Positions 18,374 through 27,211 are shown, numbered from the stretch's first letter. The stretch is DNA of 64,000 nt from UBA4466 sp963925035 (GCA_963925035.1 CAWUSK010000017.1:46405-110404); one strand, 5' to 3'. Made by a program: numbers and translations. Notes: a model not told the origin generated them from the letters alone.

Positions 18374-19087
18374 TCATTTTAAAAGTCGCTTGTACATTTG
18401 AATAGTGTTCTCCAATCCAAAATAAAGTGCATCTGAAATAAGTGCGTGACCGATAGAAACCTCGAGTAATCCTTCCATTTTTTCAGAAAAGAATTTCAAA
18501 TTATCAAGACTTAAATCATGTCCCGCATTAATCCCCAAACCTAATTCGTTGGCCAATTTCGCTGCTTGAACATATTCGTGCATGGCTTTTTCTGGATTTG
18601 TTTTATAATCGTGCGCAAAAGGTCCAGTGTAAAATTCAATTCGATCTACTCCCGATTTTGCAGCAAATTCTATATTCTCCAAATTCGTATCAATGAAGAT
18701 TGACGATCGTACATTTTTTGATTTTAACTCTTGGTTCAATTCTTTTAGCAATCCCAAATTAGCTTTCGTGTCCCAACCCGCATTCGATGTTAAAACTCCA
18801 GGTGGATCTGGAACCAAAGTCGCTTGTGCAGGAAGTACATCCGAAATTAACTTCATAAAACGCGCGTCAGGATAACCTTCTACGTTAAATTCTGTAGTAA
18901 CTACTTTTGCCAAATCGTAGACATCTTGAGTGGTAATATGCCGTTGGTCTGGACGTGGGTGAACAGTAATTCCATCTGCTCCAAAGCGTTCGCAATCCAA
19001 TGCTACTTGCACAACATTTGGAGAGTCTTCTCCCCTTGCATTTCTCAAGGTCGCGATTTTGTTCACATTTACACTCAATTTTACCAT
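18374..19087 (-). CDS. pdxJ: Pyridoxine 5'-phosphate synthase
   Basis: A 237-residue TIM-barrel enzyme that joins 1-deoxyxylulose 5-phosphate and 3-amino-2-oxopropyl phosphate to make pyridoxine 5'-phosphate, the last ring-forming step of the DXP-dependent vitamin B6 pathway. Family motifs are VNVNKIATLRNARG at the start, ITVHPRPDQRHI and GINAGHDLSLDNL. The ATG at 19087 gives the canonical start; an upstream GTG at 19108 adds seven residues not expected in the family. It is divergent from the CBS-nadK pair. Confidence 0.96.
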   Translation of the reverse strand: MVKLSVNVNKIATLRNARGEDSPNVVQVALDCERFGADGITVHPRPDQRHITTQDVYDLAKVVTTEFNVEGYPDARFMKLISDVLPAQATLVPDPPGVLTSNAGWDTKANLGLLKELNQELKSKNVRSSIFIDTNLENIEFAAKSGVDRIEFYTGPFAHDYKTNPEKAMHEYVQAAKLANELGLGINAGHDLSLDNLKFFSEKMEGLLEVSIGHALISDALYFGLENTIQMYKRLLK

Positions 19088-19139
19088 AATTTCTGTATTT
19101 TTCGTCACGACAAAAGTAAGAACTTAGTAAGTATTATAC

Positions 19140-19147
19140 TACTTTCG
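19140..19147 (+). promoter_or_regulatory. Possible -7 element for the CBS gene
   Basis: TACTTTCG differs from TAnnTTTG at one position and ends 8 bp before the ATG at 19156. Confidence 0.3.
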
Positions 19148-19155
19148 TAGATACA

Positions 19156-19818
19156 ATGAGAGCAATAGATTTAATATCAGATGAAATTCCATCACTTACC
19201 CATGAAGATACGGGGGAAAGAGCATTGAATTGGATGGAAGAATTTAAAGTATCACATTTACCTGTTTTGAAAAACGGTGTTTTTGTGGGAGTCGTTTCTG
19301 AATCAGACATTCTAGACAAAATGGACTTGGAGAAAACGCTGCATGAATTATTTCAGCATTTACCAAGACCATACGTGTTACAGGCGGATCACATTTATCA
19401 AGTGTTATCACGGATTTCTGAATTGAAATTGAGCGTAATTCCAGTGTTAGATGCAAACGAAAAATACTTGGGTTGTACTTCTACGCAGCACTTGATGACA
19501 TTGATTGCAAATACAGGAAGCATCAAAGAGCACGGCGGAATTATTGTCTTAGAAATGTCAATGTCCGATTACTCCATGGCGCAAATTGGACAAATTGTTG
19601 AGAGCAATGATGCGAAGATCTTGAGTTCTTTTATCATGTCTTCTCCTGAATCTGCAACAATTGAAGTCACATTGAAAATCAATAAAATAGAATTGGACCG
19701 CATCATTCGAACATTTGAGCGTTACGATTACATTATAAAAGCAACTTTCCAGAAAGGGAATTACGACGACGATTTACAATTTCGTTTTGATGCACTCATG
19801 AATTATTTGAACCTGTAA
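19156..19818 (+). CDS. CBS-domain protein, partner gene of nadK
   Basis: A 220-residue cytoplasmic protein with two CBS motifs at about residues 1-60 (VSHLPVLKNGVFVGVVSESDIL) and 70-130 (LKLSVIPVLDANEKYLGCTS), followed by an ACT-like alpha/beta segment (GGIIVLEMSMSDYSMAQIGQI). CBS pairs usually bind adenosine nucleotides and act as energy sensors. The stop lies 2 bp before nadK, so the two are cotranscribed. A role in adjusting NAD kinase activity or expression is possible, but nothing in the sequence proves it. Confidence 0.88.
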   Translation: MRAIDLISDEIPSLTHEDTGERALNWMEEFKVSHLPVLKNGVFVGVVSESDILDKMDLEKTLHELFQHLPRPYVLQADHIYQVLSRISELKLSVIPVLDANEKYLGCTSTQHLMTLIANTGSIKEHGGIIVLEMSMSDYSMAQIGQIVESNDAKILSSFIMSSPESATIEVTLKINKIELDRIIRTFERYDYIIKATFQKGNYDDDLQFRFDALMNYLNL

Positions 19819-19820
19819 GT

Positions 19821-20699
19821 ATGAACATCGCTGTATTTGGAAGAACAGTCACTAAGCTAAACACTGAATATTACAGTGAGATTTTAGGAATCCTGAAAGA
19901 TTTTGGATGGAACCCAGTTTTACACAAAGACTTGAAAGATCTATTGGTGAAAAAAGTAGGCATTTCGCCTGATACTGATCAATTCGAATCGTACAAAGAC
20001 TTTAAATCTGGCATTGATATGAGTTTGAGTATTGGTGGAGACGGAACGTTTATTCAAAACGTGAAATTTATCCGAGATTCCAATGTTCCTGTTTTAGGCA
20101 TAAACACGGGGCGATTGGGTTTTCTTGCCAACATTTCAAAAGACGACATTCAAGCTGCAATGGATTTTGTAAATCGTAAAGAATTTGCTATTCAGAAGAG
20201 ATCTATGGTTCGAGTGGAAACAGAACGTAACATTTTTGGAGATGAAAACATCGCATTAAATGAAGTAGCACTGCAGAAAAAAGACACTTCTTCAATGATT
20301 ACCGTCAACACTTACTTAGAAGACAAATATTTGAATTCTTATTGGGCAGATGGATTAATTGTCGCGACACCATCTGGATCAACAGCATACAGCTTAAGTT
20401 GTGGCGGACCAATTGTTACTCCAGGTTGTCAAGTACATATATTAACGCCTATTGCACCGCATAATTTGAACGTCCGACCAATGGTTGTTCCGGATCACAT
20501 GCCAATAAAATTAAGTATAGAAGGACGAAGTCGTAATCACCTCATCAGTATTGATGGAGATTCAAAAAACATCCGTCAAGACGAAAATGTTATTATCCAC
20601 AAAGCTGATTTTATGATTAACGTTGTGAAATTTGAAGACAACAATTTCTTGGATACTATTAGAAACAAGATGCTTTGGGGTAGCGATAAGCGCAATTAA
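19821..20699 (+). CDS. nadK: NAD kinase
   Basis: A 292-residue ATP-NAD kinase that makes NADP from NAD. The signature GGDGTFIQ near residue 75 and the NE/D motif ALNEVALQKK, followed by the substrate loop TPSGSTAYSLSCGGPI, are all present. The N-terminal 60 residues are the usual variable alpha/beta part. It is coupled to the upstream CBS gene by a 2-bp gap. Confidence 0.96.
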   Translation: MNIAVFGRTVTKLNTEYYSEILGILKDFGWNPVLHKDLKDLLVKKVGISPDTDQFESYKDFKSGIDMSLSIGGDGTFIQNVKFIRDSNVPVLGINTGRLGFLANISKDDIQAAMDFVNRKEFAIQKRSMVRVETERNIFGDENIALNEVALQKKDTSSMITVNTYLEDKYLNSYWADGLIVATPSGSTAYSLSCGGPIVTPGCQVHILTPIAPHNLNVRPMVVPDHMPIKLSIEGRSRNHLISIDGDSKNIRQDENVIIHKADFMINVVKFEDNNFLDTIRNKMLWGSDKRN

Positions 20700-20756
20700 T
20701 TAATGCTTAATCAACATACGGCAAGAATATTGCTTAGCCATGTTAAATTATTTCTA

Positions 20757-20764
20757 TATTTTTG
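20757..20764 (+). promoter_or_regulatory. Probable -7 element for the isomerase gene
   Basis: TATTTTTG matches TAnnTTTG, 20 bp upstream of the ATG at 20785. Confidence 0.5.
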
Positions 20765-20784
20765 AACGAATAAATTATTTACAT

Positions 20785-21927
20785 ATGAAAAGATTATTGT
20801 TTACACTATTTACTTTATCAATGTTTACAGCTGCTCAAGCAGGAGAAAAGGCACCAAAAGGAAAAAAGCAGAAGTTAGAAAAAGGAATGTACGCTGAATT
20901 CACAACTTCGAAAGGAGTTATTTTAATTCAATTGGAATTTGAAAAAACACCAATGACGGTTGCAAATTTTGTTGGATTGGCTGAAGGTAAATTCACTGTC
21001 GAAGATTCAATTAAATACACAGAACCATTTTACGATGGACTTAAGTTTCATCGTGTTATTGCTGATTTTATGGTACAAGGTGGGGATCCATTAGGAACAG
21101 GTTCAGGTGGGCCGAAACACCGTTTTTACGATGAAATCGATCCATCATTAAAGCACATCGGTCCTGGAATTTTGTCTATGGCGAACTCAGGCCCAAACAC
21201 AAACGGAAGTCAATTCTTTATTACGCACAAAGAAACTCCTTGGTTAGATGGAAAACATACCGTTTTCGGACATGTAATCTCAGGACAAGACATAGTAAAC
21301 AGCATTGCACAAGACGACATCTTGACTTCAGTAAAAATCATTCGTGTTGGCAAAGTCGCTAAGAAATGGAAAGCTACAGAGCAATTTGCTAAAGTTTACA
21401 ACGATCTAAAGAAAGCAGAAGAAGAAAAGAAAGCTGAGATGGCAAAAATTTCTTCAATGTCTCAAGAAGAATACAGCGCATTTATGCTTGCGGAAATTCA
21501 AAAAACGTATCCTGAGGCTAAGCAAAGTGAATCAGGACTTGTTTACATTATTGAGAATGAAGGAACGGGATCAAAACCGTCAGAAGGTTCTAAATGTTCA
21601 GTTCATTACACTGGAACGTTCAGAACTTCAGGAGACAAATTTGATTCATCTTTAGACCGAGGAGCACCAATGGACTTTCAATACAAAGTTCAACGAATGG
21701 TTCCAGGTTTTGAAGAAGGAATTGGAATGATTGCTAAGGGTGGAAAAGCTAAATTGATTATTCCTTACTATGCAGCTTATGGCGCACAAGGAAGACCAGG
21801 AGCAATTCCTCCATATTCTGATTTAGTGTTTGATATCGAAATGATTAATTTAGAAGAAGGCAGTGTTGAAGAACACGGTGAGAACGATGGTCACGACCAT
21901 GGAGATCACGACGGTCATAATCACTAG
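20785..21927 (+). CDS. Periplasmic cyclophilin-FKBP fusion peptidyl-prolyl isomerase
   Basis: A 380-residue protein starting at the ATG at 20785, which yields a signal peptide (to AAQAG). Two unrelated isomerase domains are joined. The first is a cyclophilin at about residues 30-195 (LKFHRVIADFMVQGGDP, GSQFFITHKETPWLDGKH). The second is an FKBP at about 265-360 (SVHYTGTFRTSGDKFDSS, MVPGFEEGIGMI, AYGAQG). A helical linker of about 60 charged residues separates them. The tail is rich in His, Asp and Gly (HDHGDHDGHNH) and may bind metal. It should speed proline isomerisation during folding of exported proteins. Upstream in-frame codons lie before the promoter motif and are rejected. Confidence 0.93.
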   Translation: MKRLLFTLFTLSMFTAAQAGEKAPKGKKQKLEKGMYAEFTTSKGVILIQLEFEKTPMTVANFVGLAEGKFTVEDSIKYTEPFYDGLKFHRVIADFMVQGGDPLGTGSGGPKHRFYDEIDPSLKHIGPGILSMANSGPNTNGSQFFITHKETPWLDGKHTVFGHVISGQDIVNSIAQDDILTSVKIIRVGKVAKKWKATEQFAKVYNDLKKAEEEKKAEMAKISSMSQEEYSAFMLAEIQKTYPEAKQSESGLVYIIENEGTGSKPSEGSKCSVHYTGTFRTSGDKFDSSLDRGAPMDFQYKVQRMVPGFEEGIGMIAKGGKAKLIIPYYAAYGAQGRPGAIPPYSDLVFDIEMINLEEGSVEEHGENDGHDHGDHDGHNH

Positions 21928-21946
21928 TCAATAAAGATTTAATAGT

Positions 21947-21977
21947 AAAACCATTCGTGAAAGCGAGTGGTTTTTTT
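21947..21977 (+). terminator. Intrinsic terminator after the isomerase gene
   Basis: AAAACCATTCG and CGAGTGGTTTTTTT pair with one G-T wobble across a short loop (TGAAAG), followed by a T-tract. Confidence 0.8.
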
Positions 21978-22038
21978 GTGTCTAATAAACAAGCAATGAA
22001 ATTCCTCTCTGATCTATTAATTCAATAATTAAATTGAT

Positions 22039-22854
22039 TTAATACCCGCTGAAACAAACGGAAGGCTTCCCTAATCTAAACGTGATCATCATTCCTGAAA
22101 AGACATACCAATCTTTTGTAGATGAGTTCCCACGATTTCCGTAAGTCGTGCCAGAACGATTTGAAAGAGTTCCTGCTAAAGGCCCATTTTCAGATGAAAG
22201 AAGCACTGGGTCAACATAACTTTCAGAACCTACATCATCTAAGTAGTCCGTAAACGTTTTGCGTATACCGAATTCAAAATTAAGTCCTACAACTTTCCCC
22301 AAGGATAACTTTACTCCAACACCGAGTGGTATGCACAACTGAGTTAAACTGTAATATCCTTTACTATTCTGTGATGTCCCTTGTCCCTCGGTTCCAAGAG
22401 TTCTCAATTCAACCTGTTGTCCTTCGTAATTCGTTTTTGGATTCATTTGAAAAACTCCAATTTCTGCTAAGATATATGCTGTTCCTTTGTAACGATCGTG
22501 TCCCAATTGAAATGGGAAATAATTGAATTCAACTCCTGCGCCAAGTTCGAAAATGGTCGAAGAAAAATTTAGATTTCGTTGCAACAAAGATGCTGTTTTA
22601 GAACGGCTATCACTTCCTCCTACTAAACCGTAGGTCAAATTAGCTCTAATACTTAATCGTGGATTAACATTATAACGGTACACAGCGCCTATTGCCAAAT
22701 GTGTATTTCTGAAATGTGCCAATTGATTTAAATCACCTATGTAATATGAACCACCAACCATAACTCCTAATTCAGATCGTGACTTTCCATTGTGGAATTG
22801 ACCAAATAAACTTGAAGTAAGGGCGATAAAAAGTATTGCAATTAAATTTTTCAT
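22039..22854 (-). CDS. DUF6089-type outer-membrane beta-barrel protein
   Basis: A 271-residue protein starting at the ATG at 22854, giving a signal peptide (ALTSSLFGQ). The mature part has the alternating pattern of a small barrel; ELGVMVGGSYYIGDLNQ and the FRNTHLAIGAVYRYNVNPRLS segment are typical of the DUF6089 family. Such proteins occur throughout Bacteroidota with unknown function. The ORF extends 19 codons upstream, but that would bury the signal peptide. Confidence 0.85.
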   Translation of the reverse strand: MKNLIAILFIALTSSLFGQFHNGKSRSELGVMVGGSYYIGDLNQLAHFRNTHLAIGAVYRYNVNPRLSIRANLTYGLVGGSDSRSKTASLLQRNLNFSSTIFELGAGVEFNYFPFQLGHDRYKGTAYILAEIGVFQMNPKTNYEGQQVELRTLGTEGQGTSQNSKGYYSLTQLCIPLGVGVKLSLGKVVGLNFEFGIRKTFTDYLDDVGSESYVDPVLLSSENGPLAGTLSNRSGTTYGNRGNSSTKDWYVFSGMMITFRLGKPSVCFSGY

Positions 22855-22943
22855 TCTCGTTGGTAAAACGCAAAAATACCAAGAAAATTGTATAAAGAAG
22901 AAAGCAGCCATTACAAAATGTATGACTACTTTCTAAATTTTAA

Positions 22944-23717
22944 AAGGATGGACAAATTTCTATTCACCAAGTTCGACATATAGGGCGCATAGCAGAGAAT
23001 TACAAGCTAAACTTGATTGGATTGAGCATGTATACAGGATACGATATTTTAGATGCCGATGTATGTCTTCGAGGAGCTTAATTGCTTTATGAATTTGCTT
23101 CACTTTTTCCAAACCTTGAATACAAGGATTTTGGAAGTGGATTTAAAGTTCCTTACAAAGAAGATGATATGCACACTGATATGGAAAAAATCGGGAAGAA
23201 AATATCCGAATATATCATGAAGTTTTGTGCTAAATATGGCAGGGAACTAGAATTATAGTTTGAACCAGGAAAATACATTGTAAGTGAAGCTGGAAAACTG
23301 ATTGTAAAATAAAACGTAGTAAAACAAACTGCTTCAAGTGTTTTTGTTGGGGTAAACAGCGGTCAAAATCATCTTTTACGACCTGTATTATACAATGCGT
23401 ATCATCGAATAGAAAATATTTCAAATCCTGATGGAACATAAAAATTATATTCAATTGTTGGAAATATCTACGAAAGTTACACCTTGGGATACGCTCCTTT
23501 TACTTCTGAAGTTAAGGAAGGAGACAGTCTTTCCATCTCAAACGCTGAAGCATATGGATTTTCAATAAGTAATCAATGCAATGCTCGATTGCGCCCAGCA
23601 GAAGTGTTGGTTCACCAAAATGAAGCCTATTTGATAAGAAAAAGAGAAGAATTGGAAGATCTATATCGCAATGAAGTACAACTTGATCTATTTAAAGAGC
23701 TTGTGGAAGTTGAATAA
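22944..23717 (+). pseudogene. lysA: Decayed diaminopimelate decarboxylase (lysA) fragment
   Basis: One reading frame carries about 257 codons of recognisable LysA sequence: SIHQVRHIGRIAEN, then GLSMYTGYDILDADV, FGSGFKVPYKEDD, FEPGKYIVSEAGKL, VNSGQNHLLRPVLYNAYH, SISNAEAYGFSIS, RPAEVLV. The frame is broken by four in-frame stops at about 23079 (TAA), 23256 (TAG), 23310 (TAA) and 23439 (TAA), with no frameshift. The stop at 23256 replaces the tryptophan expected before FEPGK. The N-terminal third with the PLP-binding lysine is missing, and the HxHxGS motif has become SMYTGY. LysA makes L-lysine; a functional copy elsewhere is likely. Confidence 0.88.
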
Positions 23718-23726
23718 ACTCGATAA

Positions 23727-24104
23727 TTACAATTTAATAGAACTCGCACGCTTTAAGAAACGATCTAAGTTTTCATTGTCCACTAAATTATCAGAACCAA
23801 GAATTAAAATGCTTTTGCACTTAAAGTTTCCCATCCAATTCTGAAAATTAGAAACTGCAACTTGAAGAGTACCATTAACATCTATCTTCTGAGTTGGAAA
23901 ATGTTTAACGTCAAAAAAGGCGTGAATTTCTTCAACATCCTTTTCAATGTCTTGATTTTCATTGATTAAAAGTAAGCCATCAGTGGTAATGTCTTCAGAC
24001 TTGAAATCATAAAATTCCGTTTGAATCCCCATTGTTGATGCCCATTCCGATAATCTTGTAGAGAAGGTTGAATCTGACTTTAAATAAATGGTTTCTAAAC
24101 TCAT
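23727..24104 (-). CDS. Conserved protein of unknown function
   Basis: A 125-residue cytoplasmic protein read from the ATG at 24104; an upstream extension of 22 codons has unusual composition and is rejected. It looks like a small alpha/beta domain (SLETIYLKSDSTFSTRLSEW, TDGLLLINENQDIEKDV) with a C-terminal SILILGSDNLVDNEN strand-turn. No signal peptide or membrane segment. I do not recognise the family. It is 78 bp downstream of the ArsC-like gene in the same direction and may be the end of the prfB-arsC transcript. Confidence 0.65.
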   Translation of the reverse strand: MSLETIYLKSDSTFSTRLSEWASTMGIQTEFYDFKSEDITTDGLLLINENQDIEKDVEEIHAFFDVKHFPTQKIDVNGTLQVAVSNFQNWMGNFKCKSILILGSDNLVDNENLDRFLKRASSIKL

Positions 24105-24182
24105 AACCGTTTTGCTTTTTTTTAAGCGAGCGCAAATATAGTACTTTCGAACAAATATCCGTGAATTCAATAAGAAAACTCA

Positions 24183-24533
24183 CTATAATTCATCAATTCG
24201 CTCTGTTAGTCTTGCTATAACGGCTTTGTTATTTTTAATTACAATTGGACGCTCAATTAATTTTGGAAACTGAATCATTGCATCAATCCATTCGTCATCA
24301 GACAACTGTTTTCCTTTGAAGTTTTCTTTGAAATCAGGTTCTCTTTTTCGAATCAACTCTTCAGGACGAATTCCTAGCATCTCTATTATATTTGACAATT
24401 CAACCTTAGTTGGCACATCCTTCAAGTATTCAATTACTTCATAATCCACTTTCAATTCATCCAAATAAGTCATCGCACAGCGACTCTTAGAACATCTTAA
24501 ATTATGGTATACTTTAATTTTATCTCTCACCAT
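24183..24533 (-). CDS. ArsC-like reductase / Spx-type thioredoxin-fold protein
   Basis: A 116-residue protein with the ArsC fold. The N-terminal strand KVYHNLRCSKSR carries the catalytic Cys (CSKSR), the middle contains LGIRPEELIRKREP, and ERPIVIKNNKAVI supplies the conserved Arg and cis-Pro. The family contains glutaredoxin-dependent arsenate reductases and relatives of unknown substrate (YffB type); there is no arsenic-resistance context, so a general thiol reductase role is as likely. Its ATG overlaps the prfB stop by one base (TAATG), implying coupled translation. Confidence 0.88.
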   Translation of the reverse strand: MVRDKIKVYHNLRCSKSRCAMTYLDELKVDYEVIEYLKDVPTKVELSNIIEMLGIRPEELIRKREPDFKENFKGKQLSDDEWIDAMIQFPKLIERPIVIKNNKAVIARLTERIDEL

Positions 24534-25618
24534 TAACCTCCGTACATCATTAAAAATGCTTTAAAGAATTTATTCAAATCACCATCCATTACCGCATCAA
24601 CATTCCCTGTCTCATGCCCAGTTCGAACATCTTTAATTAATTTATATGGGTGCATCACATAGTTTCTAATTTGTGATCCCCATTCAATTTTTTTCTTGTT
24701 GGCTTCAATTTCATCGCGCGCTTCCATTCTTGCACGGTATTCTAGTTCGTACAATTGAGACTTCAGTAATTGCATTGCCTTTTCTTTATTGCCCAACTGA
24801 GAGCGTCCTTCAGAGTTTTCAATGATAATTCCACTTGGTGCATGTCGCAAACGAACAGCTGTTTCAACCTTATTTACATTCTGACCACCTGCTCCTCCAG
24901 ATCTAAACGTTTCCCATGAAATATCTGCTGGATTGACATGAATTTCAATCGTGTCATCCACCAATGGATAAACATAAACAGAGACAAAGGACGTATGACG
25001 TTTAGCATTCGAATCAAATGGTGAAATTCGCACCAAACGATGAACACCATTCTCCCCTTTTAAATATCCAAAAGCAAATTCACCATCAATTTCCATTGTT
25101 ACAGTTTTGACCCCTGCAACATCTCCACCTTGGTAATTCAACTCTTTTACTTTATATCCATTTTTCTGAGCCCACATCGTGTACATACGCATCAACATGG
25201 ATGCCCAATCACAACTTTCAGTCCCACCCGCACCAGCAGTAATTTGAAGAACGGCACTCAAACTATCTTCCTCACTAGAGAGCATGTTTTTTAATTCAAG
25301 CTCCTCGACTTTATCGCTCAAAATTGTAAACTGGCGATCAACCTCCTCTTCTTCCCCTTCTCCTTCTTTCGCGAATTCAAATAAAATTTCAACATCTTCA
25401 AATTCAGAATTCAACGTGTCAAACGCGTCAATCCAATACTTTAATGAGCGAATTGATTTCATTTGAAGCTCGGCCTTTTTAGAATCGTTCCAAAAATCAG
25501 GGTCTTGTGTTTTTAACTCTTCTTCAGTCAGTTGAGATCGCTTTTCGTCTATTTTTAAATAGTCTTGAATCGCGCTTATGCGCTTCTGTATTACCTTTAA
25601 TTGTTCTTGGTTTATCAT
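24533..25618 (-). CDS. prfB: Peptide chain release factor 2, without programmed frameshift
   Basis: A 361-residue RF2 that terminates translation at UAA and UGA. The codon-recognition tripeptide is SPF (RISPFDSNAKRH) and the hydrolysis motif is GGQ (GGAGGQNVNKVETAV). In many bacteria prfB is expressed through a +1 frameshift at CTT-TGA near codon 25. Here the equivalent position reads TAT-TTA-AAA-ATA-GAC (DYLKID) in one continuous frame, so that autoregulation is absent. The ATG at 25618 is chosen over a TTG three codons upstream. Confidence 0.96.
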   Translation of the reverse strand: MINQEQLKVIQKRISAIQDYLKIDEKRSQLTEEELKTQDPDFWNDSKKAELQMKSIRSLKYWIDAFDTLNSEFEDVEILFEFAKEGEGEEEEVDRQFTILSDKVEELELKNMLSSEEDSLSAVLQITAGAGGTESCDWASMLMRMYTMWAQKNGYKVKELNYQGGDVAGVKTVTMEIDGEFAFGYLKGENGVHRLVRISPFDSNAKRHTSFVSVYVYPLVDDTIEIHVNPADISWETFRSGGAGGQNVNKVETAVRLRHAPSGIIIENSEGRSQLGNKEKAMQLLKSQLYELEYRARMEARDEIEANKKKIEWGSQIRNYVMHPYKLIKDVRTGHETGNVDAVMDGDLNKFFKAFLMMYGG

Positions 25619-25700
25619 CGGAAGCAAATTTAGTTAAAAACATGCAGAAAATTGTTCAGAACAAATTTGTATATCCGCATTGTTACGAAGGGAAAAATTT

Positions 25701-25708
25701 TACTTTTG
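25701..25708 (+). promoter_or_regulatory. Probable -7 element for gcvH
   Basis: TACTTTTG matches TAnnTTTG, 19 bp before the gcvH ATG. Confidence 0.5.
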
Positions 25709-25727
25709 CTATCTAAAATAATAAAAA

Positions 25728-26105
25728 ATGAATATTCCAGAAAATCTTAAATACACAAAAGATCACGAATGGGTGAGCATCGAGGGTAACATAGCAACAA
25801 TAGGAATTACTGATTTCGCTCAAGGTGAACTAGGCGACATCGTATATGTTGAAGTAGAAACAGAAGGAGAATCTCTTGATATCGAAGAAGTATTTGGATC
25901 TGTTGAAGCTGTGAAAACAGTATCGGATTTATTTATGCCAATCTCTGGAGAGATTAAAGAATTTAATTCAGAATTGGAGGCAAATCCTGAACTTGTAAAC
26001 TCCGATCCTTATGGAAAAGGTTGGATGATCAAAATTGAAGTTTCTGATTCAAGCGAGCTCAATAATTTACTTGACGCGACTGCATACGCAGATCTAGTAG
26101 GATAA
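25728..26105 (+). CDS. gcvH: Glycine cleavage system H protein
   Basis: A 125-residue lipoyl carrier protein. Lys63 in SVEAVKTVSDL is the lipoylation site; the N-terminal KYTKDHEWVSIEG and the GELGDIVYVE strand are family hallmarks. It shuttles the methylamine group between the P, T and L proteins during glycine breakdown. Those partner genes are not in this window. Confidence 0.97.
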   Translation: MNIPENLKYTKDHEWVSIEGNIATIGITDFAQGELGDIVYVEVETEGESLDIEEVFGSVEAVKTVSDLFMPISGEIKEFNSELEANPELVNSDPYGKGWMIKIEVSDSSELNNLLDATAYADLVG

Positions 26106-26110
26106 TCGTT

Positions 26111-26488
26111 TTGAATTTACGCATTGTTTTTCTAGGTGTTGGTTGGATGTTTGTAATGGCACTTTTATATTTTACGCCTATCCCAACCGATCAAGTCTTA
26201 TATTTTAATGCAATACCATCGCGTTCACTAATTCACGCATTATTAATGTGGGGATTTGTGCACATTTGGGTAGCAGCATTAAAAAAACAATTGAAATATG
26301 AGTATTTAAAACGAAATGCTTTTAAAATCGTATTTAGCTCCGCAATATTAATCGCAATAGTCTCCGAACTTTTAATTTATGGTTGTCAGATTTCAACTTG
26401 TTTTAGCTTTTGGAACTTAATTTTTGATATCTTCGGAGCATGTATAGGAATTATTAGCTTTCGTATACTCTATTCACAATGTTATTGA
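26111..26488 (+). CDS. VanZ-like small membrane protein
   Basis: A 125-residue protein with about four transmembrane helices (VFLGVGWMFVMALLYFTPIP, SLIHALLMWGFVHIW, IVFSSAILIAIVSELLIYG, LIFDIFGACIGIISF). The pattern of four helices ending in a D-x-x-GA-x-x-G helix is that of the VanZ-like family. It starts at TTG 26111, 5 bp after gcvH; an ATG at 26150 is possible but would cut helix 1. A VanZ-like gene after gcvH is common in Flavobacteriales. Function unknown; there is no glycopeptide-resistance context. Confidence 0.75.
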   Translation: MNLRIVFLGVGWMFVMALLYFTPIPTDQVLYFNAIPSRSLIHALLMWGFVHIWVAALKKQLKYEYLKRNAFKIVFSSAILIAIVSELLIYGCQISTCFSFWNLIFDIFGACIGIISFRILYSQCY

Positions 26489-26548
26489 GTGAATGGTATA
26501 TTTTTTGTTGATATAAATTTATATATTTACAATCTAATTCAGATTAAA

Positions 26549-27211
26549 ATGGAATTAAAGAAAAGTAACGAAGCAAGTATTGAAAAATTGAGAGGGCCGA
26601 TCATTTTGATGGGACTTCTTTTCGTAGGAAGTATTGTATTGGCATCTTTTTCTTATACTGTGGAAACAGAGCGAGAAGGAAAAGGTAAAGTGGCCGAAAA
26701 TGATGCTGATGTGCAATTTGTCCAGGATGTAAAACCAGAGGATACACCACCACCACCACCGCCACAAGTGGATGCTCCACCTCCCGTTTCGGAAGAAATT
26801 AAAGAGGAAGAAAACACAGAACAAGAGCCGGTTGCAAATATTCCGATCCCACCTCCAGTAAAAATTGGACCAGTAGAAGAAGTAAAAGTTGATGAGGAAA
26901 TTATTGATTTCCCTGATGTTGAAGCATCTTTTCCAGGTGGTGCAGCAGCGATGCAGAAATGGATTGCTGAAAATGTAAACTACCCACAAACAGCTATTGA
27001 AATGAATGAGCAAGGAAGAGTCTATCTTTCTTTCGTTGTAGAACCTGATGGTTCTATTTCAAACATTGCAGTCGAAAGAGGTGTAAGTAATGACTTAGAT
27101 AAAGAAGCAAAACGTTTATTACGTAAAATGCCAAACTGGTCGCCAGGTGAAGCTAAAGGTAGAAAAGCAAGAACACGTTGTCGTTTACCAATCAACTTTA
27201 CGTTGAACTAA
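26549..27211 (+). CDS. TonB-family energy transducer, copy 1
   Basis: A 220-residue protein with a short cytoplasmic N-terminus (IEKLRGPI), one transmembrane helix near residues 16-34 and a periplasmic proline-rich stretch (PEDTPPPPPPQVDAPPP). The C-terminal TonB domain (ANVNYPQTAIEMNEQGRVYL, VERGVSNDLDKEAKRLL) ends in INFTLN. TonB passes proton-motive energy from ExbB/ExbD to outer-membrane receptors; no exbBD or receptor gene is nearby. The ATG at 26549 is chosen because the homologous start is conserved in copy 2. Confidence 0.9.
   Translation: MELKKSNEASIEKLRGPIILMGLLFVGSIVLASFSYTVETEREGKGKVAENDADVQFVQDVKPEDTPPPPPPQVDAPPPVSEEIKEEENTEQEPVANIPIPPPVKIGPVEEVKVDEEIIDFPDVEASFPGGAAAMQKWIAENVNYPQTAIEMNEQGRVYLSFVVEPDGSISNIAVERGVSNDLDKEAKRLLRKMPNWSPGEAKGRKARTRCRLPINFTLN

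Noticed and set aside
22944..23717. Stop-codon readthrough or recoding in the lysA remnant
   Set aside because: Four different stop positions, lost active-site residues and a missing N-terminal domain make decay far more likely than recoding.
24183..24533. Arsenic-resistance gene
   Set aside because: The fold fits ArsC, but there is no arsR, arsB or acr3 nearby and the gene is coupled to prfB; a specific arsenate role is not supported.
26111..26488. Glycopeptide resistance from the VanZ-like gene
   Set aside because: No vanHAX-type genes are present; VanZ-like proteins are common with unrelated roles.
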